Assembly: GCA_030248135.1 (NCBI GenBank)
Contig: JASANC010005521.1
Span: 1-64,000, forward strand
From: Theristus sp. LFF4_11
Lineage: Eukaryota; Nematoda; Chromadorea; Monhysterida; Xyalidae
DNA: 64,000 nt
Direction of reading: 5' to 3'
Shown: in pieces, positions 1 to 10,469 of the stretch
How positions within the stretch are numbered: the first letter of the stretch is position 1
Layout: the number at the start of each line of letters is the position of its first letter
Notes under the pieces: generated by a model
Seen by the model: only the letters and a program-made list of their open reading frames with translations
Told to the model about the DNA's origin: nothing
Databases searched by the model: none
Made by a program: the position numbers and the translations under genes

Positions 1-745
1 ATTCCGGCCTGGAGAATTCCGGCCCGAAGAATTCCGGCCCGGAGAATTCCGGCCCGAAGAATTCCGGCCCGGAGAAATTTCGGCCCGACGAATTTGCGCC
101 AGCACGAACAATACTAAACTACACGAAGTGATTTTTGGTAATAAAATATCGATGTTCACATGTTACAGTGTATTTAATGATGTTTAGAAATTGATTTTAA
201 TTGATGTTGTTAATTGAGTTTTTTTGGAAAGAGGAATCTTTTTTGAATAATAAATAAAAAGATTTCTTATCACGAACCAGGATTTGTGAACCATCACTTA
301 TCAACTGATTTTTGTTTGTGCTGTGTTTTGTCGTTTTGGTATTATTTCTGCATTATTTGACTTGCGTGATCTTGCTGGCTGGTTGCATTTTCATTATTTC
401 AGACGTGACTTTTTTCGGTGCTTCAAAACCTTTTTTAAGGCAAATTTTGCTAGGTGGGGTCGGGGTGTCAAGCAAATTTCGAGGGGGGGGGCACTGGTGC
501 AGAAACACAAGTCATTATGTTGAATTTGCTAGAACAAAAATACAAACCTGAGGTATAATTCTGCACGGCTAACAAAATTTTAAACTAGCTATTTGAATTT
601 ATTCACGTCGTGAATAATTATAACCAATCGATATCTTATTACCAAAAATCACTTCGAGGTTTAATATTGTTCGTGCTGGCGAAAATTCGTGGGGCCGGAA
701 TTCTCCGGGCCGGAATTCTTCGGGCGGAATTTCGCGGGCCGGAAT
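1..745. mobile_element. Left-truncated element with long inverted ends built of GAATTCCGGCCCG repeats
   Basis: Bases 1-75 are a run of short units of about 15 bases around GAATTCCGGCCCG. They are followed by a unique stretch (about 95-160) that includes GAAGTGATTTTTGGTAATAA. The same arrangement returns inverted at about 620-745: first the complement of the unique stretch, then the GGCCGGAATTC units. The middle (160-620) has no convincing gene. This fits a non-autonomous DNA transposon with subterminal repeats. Its outer left end may lie beyond the window, so the target duplication cannot be checked. Confidence 0.6.
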
Positions 746-984
746 AGTACACGAGCCCACATAGATAGGTAAACTGTTTTATGCAAGGCGCGGAACTAAA
801 ATTGGTAAAGTAAGTGAGTGACATGATAATTGTCAGATTCTGCGTGCATTCGATTGAGAACAAACTTTGCGAAAGTTGTTCTGAAAAATAACTTGGTTGT
901 GCAGCGTGCGCCGATGCGGACACTGGCGGATTGACCGTGGCTGCTGATGAGTGCGCAAGCTGCTTGTTTTGGACTGCCATTGAA

Positions 985-3099
985 ATGTTCGAAAAACATC
1001 GCCATCGACCAAACAACGATAGCGATAGGCTGAACGGTGCGGCAGCTTTCATTTCGTTTTGTGTTGCGTTTGTACAAAAAACGTTTGCGTTTCGTTTTTC
1101 TTCTAGACGAAGCGTCTTCGCCGATTGTCACTCCTGCAGACGAACATGTGCAGACTGAAGCAAACAATCGATTTTTCCCTCGAATTCGATATGTCAGCCG
1201 TAGCTACGAGGCAGCATGGTATGTTCGCACATTTTTTCTGCAGTATTTTTCAAACGCTTTTCACCGGTTTTTAAATTTCTTGGAGCATCAAAACAGTCCA
1301 AAAAGCAAACAGGAATTGCGACTGATTCTGCAGCTCACCGTCTGCGGCGTGTCCCTACTATCGAAATCGGCGTTTGAGCGACGAGGCACGGCGGAGCAGC
1401 AAAACGTTTTCGCTGAGTGCGCTGCCCCGGTTCTTGCGACGTCGCATCCGCGACGATCAGGCGCTGCGATACGGTGACTTTTTTGGCCATTGCTGACTGA
1501 CTGAAATGCACTCGAACTTCCTTGCTTGGCATCATGCAGTTTTTTTCCATACACTCAAACAAAATGCTCTATATTTTCATCTCATTTTAGCCGACGAAGT
1601 GCCCATCTACGAGTGGAAAGAGCGGCCGAAATCGCATCGAAAAGCTGCCCCAACTCTGCTCAGTGGTATTCGCGAGCTGAAATCACTTGGTGTGCCTTTA
1701 TTTGGGAAAGATTTGTCAATCAAACGGATATTTAGATGTCTTGGATGGATTGTCAATTTCGGTGTCTCGATTTCCAGGCCAGCCGTGTCGTGCGTCTTCG
1801 AGCGCTGCCGTGTGCATCAAGCCAAACAAGAGCGTCCATCATCGCAGACGCTGCAGCACATCGACAGTGGAGCCTGCGCCTGCGTCTGCCAGCGAAACGC
1901 CAAAGCGTCAACGTGTTGCCGAGCACGTGACCCACGGTGACCGGCCTGTTGACCACCAGCCGACACGCATCGATGACACAAAGAACGTTGGTTGCGTTTT
2001 GCTACTAGTTCTCAATAGCAACAGCAGCACTAGCATTGATCGCAATATTCCGAGTGATCAAACATTGCAGCTCGAATCAACAATCGCCAACAACAACAAC
2101 AGCAACAACAACAATCGCACGTCCGTCTGTCAGCAAATGGACTTTGTGTTGCACATAGACAACATAACGAACGCTGCCAAAGCGTGCACCGCTATCAGCG
2201 ACGGCGACAGATTCAGTCTGGCAACCATGGGGCCGGAATTCGTGTTCAACGCTCTGCACGTCGTCACGAACACTCCGCATGCGGATGATGCTAACGTACA
2301 ACAGCCAATCGGTGCTGACGCTGCAGCGCAACAGCCAATCAGCGCCGAGCCTCAAAAGCTGCCTGATGACACTGCCGACATTTCATGCGAGCTACCTCCT
2401 GATTATGAACCAATGGATGTCGTTGTCATTCCTTCCATGCCGATCGACAGCAAATTTGACAAGCAACCTCAACCTGAACGCAGTGCACAACAGCCGCTGC
2501 GCGCATCGTCTTGTCCACTTTCCAGCACTTGTGCTACTCGTTGTAGCGATAATGCCACTGGCCCTGTCAACCAGCAACTGCTCACGAGCAGGCAGTTGTC
2601 GCACGCTAACGGCACACGCACCGTACTCGGTCGGCGCAAGTTCTCGTTTTTTTTCTGACTATCTTTGATTGTTACTCGTTTCAATTTAATTCTAATTTCA
2701 CTTTTTACATGCAATTTACAGTCTGGTTTGTTCAAACCTGTCACTTCCTGTCATTTTTTTCGCAGAATACATGGTTCGCATAAGAAGAAAAAGAACGAGA
2801 TCGGAGTTGTAAGAAAACCACAAGCGGGGTGCTTGATTTCAGCCAAGCCCGATACATTCGTTGTTCTTATTCCTGAAATTCAATTCGCATACTCTGCATT
2901 CATGCGACAAAAGATGACAGATGCAAACAAACATGCCGTATGATTTGTTTCTGTTTCAGCAGCCAGCCCAAACGAGAGCACGCACTCGAACGACAGCGGC
3001 GTGTCGTCGGTTGACTTTGACGCGGCCGTGTCGCTCTGTGAATTGGCGAACACGCCCGTCGCCGAGAGTGAGCCACACAAACTCCTGCATCACCAGTGA
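985..3099 (+). CDS. Unrecognised 464-residue Ser/Asn/Gln-rich protein, six predicted exons
   Basis: I do not recognise the family. Six exons join in one frame: 985-1036, 1107-1218, 1334-1473, 1591-1689, 1778-2629 and 2960-3099. They total 1395 nt, giving 464 residues plus a stop. The N-terminal part is basic, with a segment reading SALPRFLRRRIRDDQ followed by DEVPIYEWKERPKSHRK, which looks like the conserved core. The large fifth exon is low complexity, with Asn/Ser runs near 2080-2120, several QQP repeats and acidic or proline patches. The last exon is Ser-rich (NDSGVSSVDFD). No signal peptide or membrane segment is visible. The composition suggests a nuclear or regulatory protein, but that is inference. 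The weakest points are the first exon, chosen because its ATG and donor phase fit, and the donor at 2630 (GTCGGC). A family B repeat sits in the last intron. Confidence 0.55.
2728..2920. repeat. MITE family B copy (ends AACCTGTCAC)
   Basis: This intronic repeat begins near GTTCAAACCTGTCACTTCC and shares its interior with the copies at 6046, 17262 and 33478: a GAACG-GTTGTAAGAAAA-like core and GATTTCAGCCAA. The right terminal repeat is degraded in this copy. Confidence 0.6.
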
Positions 3100-3859
3100 C
3101 TGCGCATTTTGCACCAGCTTGTTCACTCTTTTCACTGGTATTTCCGCTGCGATTCTCAATAACGTCCAAGATTACGAGTAATTTCAGTTTCGTTTCGTTT
3201 CACTCTGGTTCGTTTCAACACTACTGTATTTGTTGGTGTCGTTTCATCAATGTTCCGGGTGACACACCCGAAAGGCGTATTCTCGTTTTCACTGTTTTTT
3301 TCGTTAGCATTGTTTTATAGGAATTGTTTTCTGTGATCTCTCTAATTCAAAATTTCTAAGCTGTCCCTAGCCAACCTCATGCACATTTTGTGAATGAAAT
3401 TATCAAACAGATGCTTCTGCTGTTGTTAGAAATCCGCTGTTGCAGGAAAATGTTTCTCGAAGACATTGAATAGAAGTTTAGAAATTTCAGCAAAGCAAGT
3501 TTTATTATTTTGTTTTTTATGACGAATAGGCATGTTTCGTTTGTTGATTTGCGTATGCAGTGCTAGATCATATTAGAGTTTTTTATTGAAATCAATTATT
3601 ACTCTTCTTTTGATGACATGTTAGAAAAAAGAATGAAAAAAGTTTGCCATAGGTATTCTTTAACGAATTTCTGACAAAACCAATCGCATTCAAACTGCAC
3701 TTTGGAAGATTGCAAACTGCGTCTATATCTGTATCAAAACAGCAGTGTAACTTTTCGATTTTGCACCTGTTGTTAGTTTGAGAATGCTGATTCTCTTTTT
3801 CGATTCTCTTTGAGAAAGAAATTCTCTTCTTGAGAACACATCGCAGTCAGTGCAACACG
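3100..3859. other. Intergenic, no gene seen
   Basis: This AT-rich spacer lies between the unrecognised gene and GID8. No frame-consistent exon or recognisable repeat was found. It should contain the 3' untranslated region of the upstream gene and the GID8 promoter, but no clear motif stands out. Confidence 0.5.
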
Positions 3860-6800
3860 ATGTCCACTTCGGAAGAGCCGAGCGCAGGCAGCAGCAGCGG
3901 CAACAACAACAACGCCGACACCGACTGTGTTTGGCTCGCTGACTTTGCGGTGCCCACAGAGCAGATGAACAATCTCGTCATGGACTACCTGGTCACTGGT
4001 AAGGTTCTAGTGGGAAGACAGCGCACTTCTGTCATGACGCAGTACTGTTACGCACTTATGAGCAAACACGCATGCACACATTCGATGCTTGTAATGGCGC
4101 GTGTGTGTTTCGCTGCAACAATTGCTGTGTTTAAGTGTTAATTGGACTGTAATTCCGTTTAGTTTCATCATCCAAATTGTGACAGAAAAAATCGAGTCGT
4201 CCCTGTTCCCAGTCTCCGATTGTTTTTCAGAAGGCTACAAGGACGCCGCCGAGAAGTTCGCGAGCGAGGCGGGCCTCGGTGAGTTTTCGTGCGACGAGCG
4301 CGGCGCGGCGCTCGAGGCGCGCATTCGAATTCGCCAGTGCATCCAGCAGGGCCGGGTGGAGCAGGCAATCGAGCAGATCAACGAGCTCGTGCCGGAACTG
4401 CTCGACGACGACGCGTATCTCCACTTTCATTTGCTCGTCCGTTTTGTTTTGCTTTATTTTTAAGCTTGTACCCCCGACCTAGGGTTAGGGGCTTTGAAAA
4501 AAAAAATTTTTTTATTTTTTTTTTCGTTTTTTTTTAAAATTTGGATTTTTTTTTTCAAACTTAAAAAAAAAAATTTGAAAAATTTTTCTTCTACTTTGCT
4601 CTGAAAATTCGATTTATGGCATAATTTTTTGAAAGTTCAAACCAAATTTTCTTCCCAACTTCTTTGTGTGCTTAGGTACATGTCATTATTTGGTCATTTT
4701 GACCGACGTACTCCATGTTTTTCGATTTGGATGACTTCTAGAGTCAATTTTTAGCGTTGAAATGACTTAACTGAATTGAAATATCGTTTCAGAAATCGTT
4801 TTCTTGCAACTTAGAACATGTTTTTTCAGTCGGTAGGCCATGAGATGAACATGATATTTTGTTGATTGGCGTATGTTATAGGTCTACAATGGAGTTGTGC
4901 GATATATTGTTAAACAATTGGAGCGGAGATGTTGGTTAATACCACATCACACGACCGTTTTTCAGATACCCGATAACATGGCCACATGTTAAAACTTGCG
5001 TGCTGAGCTAAACTAACGTGTTAAACTTGCGTCTGTCAGTTGCCCGCAACGTGATCGCGAAATTATGGTACGTGTTTTCGATACGATGATTTGAAGAGTG
5101 GGCTCTCGCCATGTGGCAGATAGCATAGCTGGTTGAACCTGAAAGTAAGTGTCTTGGGGGGGGGGGCGACCGGGTCGACAGGGGTTGCCGACTTAGCTAC
5201 AGCAAACAGGAATTTTTGAACACAGTCAAATTTTGGTAATTTTCTAAAGAGGAACAACTAAGAACGGTTCAATATTCAAGTACACGTCGAAAATTGTCCT
5301 GTTTTACTGTTGAAAATGCAACTTTCCCTCTATGAAATGGACATAATTTCAATAAAACACGATTTTCGCTCTTATAGTTTTCCGGATCGTTCTGAAAATA
5401 GTCTAGATGAACTCAGCTCGACGAGACGCTTCGAACAAACCTAACTTGTAAAAAAAAAATTTTTTTTTTTAAATTTTTTTTTTTAATTTAAAAAAAAAAT
5501 CCGGATTTTTTTTTTCCCCTAACCCTACCCCGACCGGTTCCCCAGAAAGGTACTAAATTTCGGTGGTTTGGCATTGGTGCGTTCATATGGATGTGGTGAT
5601 GTGATACGATAGTCTAGTGTAACTCTGGCAATTACCGTCAAATTCTAAATTATAGGGTATCAAGTGATTGGTTGGTGATGCATGCGTTCTGTGCAGGGCA
5701 TACGCCACCACCACAGCAACGCCTGCACAGAAAGCATGCATCTCGTGATAGCCTGATAATTTAGTTGCTGTTTGGATGCTTTTGGAATCAGGCAACCTGC
5801 TCTCGATGCAGCCAATCAGCATACCAGATTCCAGTACTAGAATACACAAATTGCGTGTTTTACGTACGGTTTTGGCTGACTGCTAGGACAGGACCATTCA
5901 ACCATTTTTGTGCACTTTGCAGCAACAACAACTGATTGAGCTGATCAGAGCGGGCAATGCCGAGGAATCGCTCGATTTCGCACAGGAGTATTTGGCAGAA
6001 AAGGGTTGGCTGTCAGTTTTATGTGTTAGGCTTAGGCTCAGTTGAATTGCGGCATGTTTGCTTGAACCTGTCACTTTTTCACAGAATAAATAAGTTGTGA
6101 AAGAAGAGCGAACGGATTCAGCGTTGCAAGAAAACACGTTTAGCCACAAAGGGTGTGTTTTTATTTCAACCAAACCGGATTACATTCGTTCTTCAACTAT
6201 AATTAAAGTTTCTCATGCTATGTATTCTCCGAAAAAGTGACAGGTTCAAACGAATGCACCGCAGGTTCATTGCATTTTGCAGGTGAAGAGCTGCCGAAAT
6301 GTTTGCCCGAGATTGAGCGTACACTGGCGTTGCTCGTGTTTGACAAACCGCAAGAATCGCCCTTTGGTGATCTGATGCACATTTCACATCGCCAACAGGT
6401 TGGTTGGTGGGTGGTTATGTTGCCATGAGCATGCTGCACAACCATTGGTGAGCAGCAGAGCAGAGAGTACAAGCTTGTTTGTGCATTCAAGTCAGTTTTG
6501 CATCATCGATGCGTTTGTGTATCATTTTTTTCTCTTGGTTCTGCAACTCATCACTCCCATAGATTAGAAAGCGGGTTCATGCTTGATGCTGGAATTCAAA
6601 ATTGGTGAAGTGAACCGAATCCCTGACGAGATAGGTTGAGACAATACGGATATTTTGAATTGCCGCATCGAACGTATCGCGCATGAAACTAATTTTCTTT
6701 CCAGGTCTGCAGAGTCGCCGCAGAGCCAAAAGAAAAGATATTACAGTCGAACTCTACTAATATATCAGCAGTCTATCAGCTGATTGGTTGGTGATCACGT

Positions 6801-7487
6801 GACGTGTTGCATGCTATCCGTGCAGGACAGACTCCAACTCCAGTGGGCAGTTTTATAAAAGTGAGTAGTGTTTAAAAAGTGAGGTAGCAAAGTCTAAAAA
6901 GTAGGTCAGTGTTCGAAAAGTCAGACCATGACAAAGTCCAATTGAATGATTGCACCCACAGTTCTTTTTTGAACAAAGATTAATATTGGATTGATATTTC
7001 TGTAAAATTCAGCGAATTGATTGACATTTCCGGTTCACCTCTCCATTAATTTATCCAGAATTTGTATCACGGTTTGACTTTTGCAACACCCTGGAGTAAA
7101 ACTCCTCACTTTTCAGACACTCCTCACTTTTATAAAACTGACCACAGAGCAATGCCTGCACAGAAAGCATGCATCACATTCACATGATCCCCAACCAATC
7201 AGCTGACTGCCTATAATTTCGCGTTCGACTGTTGTTGTGCAAACTCGTTTTTGACTCGTTGCCAGGTGGCCGACGAAGTGAACTCGGCGATTCTGAAGGC
7301 TCGCGCTCACAACGGGCGCCCGCGTCTCGAGACGCTCGTGCAGACGGTGCTCTGGGCGCAGCATCAGCTAGACAAGAAACGCGTGCGATACGAGCGAATG
7401 TGCGACATCGGCACGGCCAGCATCGAGGAGCCGCAGCCGAAAAAGGGCATGTTCGCGGCGGCCATTGAGAGGGACAGACTCAGATGA
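3860..7487 (+). CDS. GID8: GID8 homolog, CTLH E3 ubiquitin ligase subunit (LisH-CTLH-CRA)
   Basis: Five exons (3860-3998, 4231-4436, 5923-6004, 6283-6398, 7266-7487) total 765 nt in frame and encode 254 residues. That is slightly longer than the usual 228 or so because of a Ser/Asn-rich N-terminal tail. The LisH motif ([21 protein letters not shown], split by intron 1) is at about residues 35-60. CTLH follows ([20 protein letters not shown]), then CRA with [18 protein letters not shown] and [20 protein letters not shown]. These match GID8/TWA1 closely. GID8 is a scaffold of the CTLH/GID complex, a multi-subunit ubiquitin ligase found in nucleus and cytoplasm. The start is the ATG directly before the Ser-rich tail. 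Donors at 4437 (GTCCGT) and 6005 (GTTGGC) are weak, but the protein match supports them. Introns 2, 3 and 4 all carry transposon-derived inserts. Confidence 0.93.
4470..5545. mobile_element. Intronic inverted-repeat element with TTAGGG-like ends
   Basis: GID8 intron 2 contains an insert of about 1.1 kb. Its ends carry AGGGTTAGGGG (about 4480-4491) and the inverted CCCCTAACCCT (about 5516-5526). Inside each end are long A/T homopolymer blocks (4496-4575 and 5449-5515). The interior shows no gene. The symmetry suggests a non-autonomous transposon. The telomere-like hexamer is probably part of the terminal repeat, although a captured telomeric sequence cannot be excluded. Confidence 0.55.
5640..5765. 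repeat. MITE family A copy, degraded
   Basis: In GID8 intron 2. The left arm has AAATTATAGG, GATTGGTTGGTGATGCATGC and TTCTGTGCAGG. The right arm has CTGCACAGAAAGCATGCATC and GATAATTTAG. The two arms are near-palindromic. Confidence 0.75.
6046..6262. repeat. MITE family B copy, both ends intact
   Basis: In GID8 intron 3. The left end reads TTGAACCTGTCACTTTTTC and the right end GAAAAAGTGACAGGTTCAAA, which are inverted to each other over about 20 bases. The element is about 200 bp and has no coding capacity. Confidence 0.8.
6746..7229. repeat. MITE family A copy interrupted by a second element
   Basis: In GID8 intron 4. The left end is CAGTCGAACTC and the right end GAGTT-like GCGTTCGACTG. The left arm runs to about 6847 and the right arm resumes at 7141. 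The inserted block, 6848-7140, is a separate element. The right end lies about 36 bases before the acceptor of exon 5. Confidence 0.8.
6848..7140. mobile_element. Small inverted-repeat element nested in a family A copy
   Basis: The left end reads CAGTTTTATAAAAGTGAG and the right end is its complement, CTCACTTTTATAAAACTG. Subterminal AAAAGTGAGG motifs also repeat. The element is 293 bp with no gene. No clean target duplication was found. Confidence 0.75.
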
Positions 7488-7494
7488 TCGACAC

Positions 7495-7667
7495 GCACAA
7501 CGCAATCGAACGCTAGATTATGAGCAATCAGCTGATTGGTTGATGGTCACGTGATGCATCCGGTCTGTGCAGGCATTGCTTTTGGAGGATGAGTCTATGC
7601 ACGGAAACCATGCATCACGTGATCGCCAACCAATCAGCCGATTGCCTATAATTTAACATTCGACTTC
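7495..7667. repeat. MITE family A copy just after the GID8 stop
   Basis: A near-palindrome: CAATCAGCTGATTGGTTG with GATGCATCCGGTCTGTGC on the left, and CATGCATCACGTGATCGCC with CCAATCAGCCGATTGCCTA on the right. It starts only about 8 bases after the GID8 stop, so it lies in the presumed 3' untranslated region. Confidence 0.85.
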
Positions 7668-7686
7668 ACGCGATAATCTTGAGCTC

Positions 7687-7691
7687 GGCAC
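7687..7691. repeat. Left target-site duplication (GGCAC) of the Polinton-like element
   Basis: GGCAC lies directly before the left terminus and recurs at 10752-10756 directly after the right terminus. The length is 5 bp; Polintons usually make 6 bp. Confidence 0.65.
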
Positions 7692-8025
7692 AGTAGTATT
7701 GAATGGTAAAAAAATAATGTAACCCCGAAGGCATTACACTCCTTCAAGGCGTCTACATTTAGAATTCACTTTACACAACCGCTATGCGCATAGGCAAAAT
7801 GACAGTCATAAATAAACTTTAAAAAAGAAAATGGAGCGTTTTCGGTAAGAGATGCTTATTCTTACGTATGTAGAATCTTATTCCCGTGCTTGGAATTTTG
7901 TTCCAATGCCCAAAGGAATCTTATTCTCCAAGTATCAGAGGGGTGGCAAGAGACGCGGTTTTTAACAAGTCAGCGTTATCCTCCCGTTTTTCCACATTAA
8001 TCGTATTTTTTGTCAGTCGGATATA

Positions 8026-9117
8026 CAGGGTGAACCAAAAAAAAGGTTCCAATTCTAAAATGCTCTCACTGGCGTGTGCTGAGGTGTTTAGAGCTGAAAA
8101 TTGGAACACTATTAGAAAACAGTTGGAGGTTTTTCTGACTATTTTTTTTCACGGTATGTTGCCCCTATCACTCACTACAGCAGAATATCTGAAAAACATG
8201 AAAAATCGACAAATGTGGTGAAATGCAGAGGGTTAATTTAGCTGTAACAAAGACTAAATGATGAACGTTGGTGACAACCTGAGTGTTCACAACTCAAAAA
8301 AAGATGAAAAAACAATATGCACACACAGTAGCTTGGAAATGCCGAATGCTGAATTGCATTTAAACAGTCATTGATCAACCTGATGTTTCACTTCGAGTCT
8401 GAGCGTGCGTGAGCGGTTCTGCCCAGAACAGATGCGAATTTATCTTTCCAGGTGCAAACTGTTTTTCTTTTTTTAATTCACACAATTTGCCACTCTGATA
8501 CAATATTTTTCACCATAGCAGACTGGTTATTTTCTGCAGTGAAAGATGCAATTCCATTTTCAGTCGTTGCTGCCATCATGGTTAAGTGGACGGCAGAGAA
8601 GCGAGTCTGGTGTGCCAATTGGTCGAACATGCGAATAACTTTTCCATAGTGGTTCGGCAATTTGTACAAAATTCAATTTTTCCCCGCATGGCGATACATT
8701 AGTTCGGAAGTCCGTTTATGAGCAATGATAAACAGTGAGATTATGAATGAACGTTGTTTTTCGTCAAAAATCGATATTTTTTGAAAATTGCACTGTAAAA
8801 ATGAACAGAAACGAGTAAACCAAGCAAAATTTGATCACAAAAAATTCTCAAAGTGTTCTAACAGTGTTCCAAGTTTTAAGCCATGAGGTTCTTGTTTCAG
8901 CTAAATCAACCCTCTTTATTTCACCACATTTGTCGATTTTTCATGTTTTTCAGATATTCTGCTGTAGTGAGTGATAGGGGCAACATACCGTGAAAAACAA
9001 ATAGTCAGAAAAACCTCCAACTGTTTTCTAATAGTGTTCCAATTTTCAGCTCTAAACACCTCAGCACACGCCAGTGAGAGCATTTTAGAATTGGAACCTT
9101 TTTTTTGGTTCACCCTG
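8026..9117. mobile_element. TA-flanked element with inverted repeats of about 220 bp, nested in the Polinton-like element
   Basis: It begins CAGGGTGAACCAAAAAAAA and ends with the complement. TA dinucleotides flank it at 8024-8025 and 9118-9119. The left arm (8026-about 8245) and right arm (about 8898-9117) are nearly identical, which implies a recent insertion. The interior (about 8250-8890) has no transposase. Terminal CAGGG with TA flanks fits a mariner-like or other TA-targeting non-autonomous element. Confidence 0.85.
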
Positions 9118-9146
9118 TACATTCTGTTCAGAACACCAAAGCTACA

Positions 9147-9638
9147 GAATGAAAACTCTTTGATACCTGATATTGACTTGCGAGTTTACTTACCAAAATC
9201 AATAATTGTCTCACAATATACTTCCGACGAAAAGTTTTCTGACGCTGATAATACACGCATACCCACTCGAAAAGGTTGTTTACCTTGTTTTGTGTTTTCT
9301 GTTTCATTAAAATTTTACTTAAGCGCTCATTTGAAAAATTTAGGAATCAGAATTTCTCAATACGAGGCAAAAAAAGCAGGTCGCTATTTATCGAATGAAA
9401 ACTCTTTGATACCTGATATTGACTTGCGAGTTTACTTACCAAAATCAATAATTGTCTCACAATATACTTCCGACGAAAAGTTTTCTGACGCTGATAATAC
9501 ACGCATACCCACTCGAAAAGGTTGTTTACCTTGTTTTGTGTTTTCTGTTTCATTAAAATTTTACTTAAGCGCTCATTTGAAAAATTTAGGAATCAGAATT
9601 TCTCAATACGAGGCAAAAAAACTCGCTTTGTATCTGCT
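9147..9638 (+). repeat. Perfect or near-perfect tandem duplication, 246-bp unit
   Basis: Unit 1 starts at 9147 and unit 2 at 9393, both with GAATGAAAACTCTTTG. They match base for base through GAGGCAAAAAAA. The period is 82 codons, so the reading frame is kept. The identity points to a recent duplication. Confidence 0.9.
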
Positions 9639-9718
9639 CGAAATTTTACCAGCCGACTTGGCAGTTACCAACGCCCAAGTCCAAAGTTTCCAAGGAGCAA
9701 ATTTCTTTCAATAATTTT
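9147..9718 (+). CDS. Small conserved-looking reading frame of the Polinton-like element, internally duplicated
   Basis: An open frame crosses both 246-bp units and ends at TAA 9716-9718. Each unit encodes an 82-residue module with PDIDLRVYLPKSIIVSQY, then RKGIRISQYEAKK if a possible 69-base intron (9275-9343 and its duplicate) is removed. The intron-like part starts GTTGTT, ends AAATTTAG and is a multiple of three, so both readings stay open. A basic strand followed by a helix faintly recalls PC4/Sub1-type single-stranded DNA binding proteins, but this is weak inference. No start codon is certain. Confidence 0.35.
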
Positions 9719-9779
9719 AAACAATGTTCTCGAGTCTGTAAACCATGCTTATCAAGTGTACATAATTTTTTTTAGCATT

Positions 9780-10469
9780 TTGACGAAATCAAGCTATCAA
9801 CAAATTCTACATCGTCGCGTTAGAAGCACTTATTGGGGCTGGTAAGTGAAAAGTTTGTTATGTGTTTGTATTGTAAAGAAGATGCGTATGTAACATTGAG
9901 GTTGGTTAAATCAGGAAAGTCCACATCATCATCAGCACAATTTCCCAATTATACTTTTCATCTGGAAGATGTGCCAACCTGGGAAAATTACCATGGATTT
10001 AATTTTTTAAGTACGTTCATTATTAACTTGTACATTACCCGCGTGAAGAATTTTGAATTTATAAAAAATTTGTTCAGAGCTGTTTATGAAGAGCCGCAAC
10101 GATGGCTATTTGAATTTCAAGTGCTGGCCGCTTTAAGTCAATATGATCGGTTGAAAATTGAACCTTCGTGTGATGTATTAGTCAGTGAACGTATGGTTCA
10201 GAGTTGCAGCGCTTTTATAAACTTAAACCGCGGTTTAATGAAGGAAAGTGATTTTTTTATTAACTGATTTTATGTCAAAAATAACAGAGAAATCGCCAAA
10301 AGTAGATGCTATCATTTATATGGATGTTACACCTGAAACAGCCATTAAACGTATCAAAAATAGATCTTATGAGCAAAATATTTTTGAGGAATTCTTAAAA
10401 AAATTGCAAATTGAACAAGAATTTTTTTTAACAAATATGAATGTACCAATTTTTTTACTGGAAAAATGA
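9780..10469 (+). pseudogene. Deoxynucleoside kinase (thymidine kinase-like) remnant with an intron in its P-loop
   Basis: The family phosphorylates deoxynucleosides for the salvage pathway. The first exon piece ends at 9841 within the nucleotide-binding loop (VALEALIGAG...). A short intron, 9842-9914 (GTAAGT to AAATCAG), follows, and the next exon supplies the Lys-Ser-Thr of the loop. Downstream are PTWENYHGFN, a family-like VSERM position, and a C-terminal helix region with YMDVTPETAIKRI and the Arg-rich lid (NRSYEQN). A T-run at about 10251-10257 shifts the frame, so the chain is broken there. No clear upstream start exists, because a stop lies just before the first exon piece. It therefore looks decayed, or it was once joined to an upstream exon. 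Such kinases occur in large DNA viruses and some virus-like elements; which source applies here is open. Confidence 0.65.

Noticed and set aside
8026..9117. Transposase gene inside the TA-flanked element
   Set aside because: Only short frames within the mirrored arms were seen, with no DDE-type motif.
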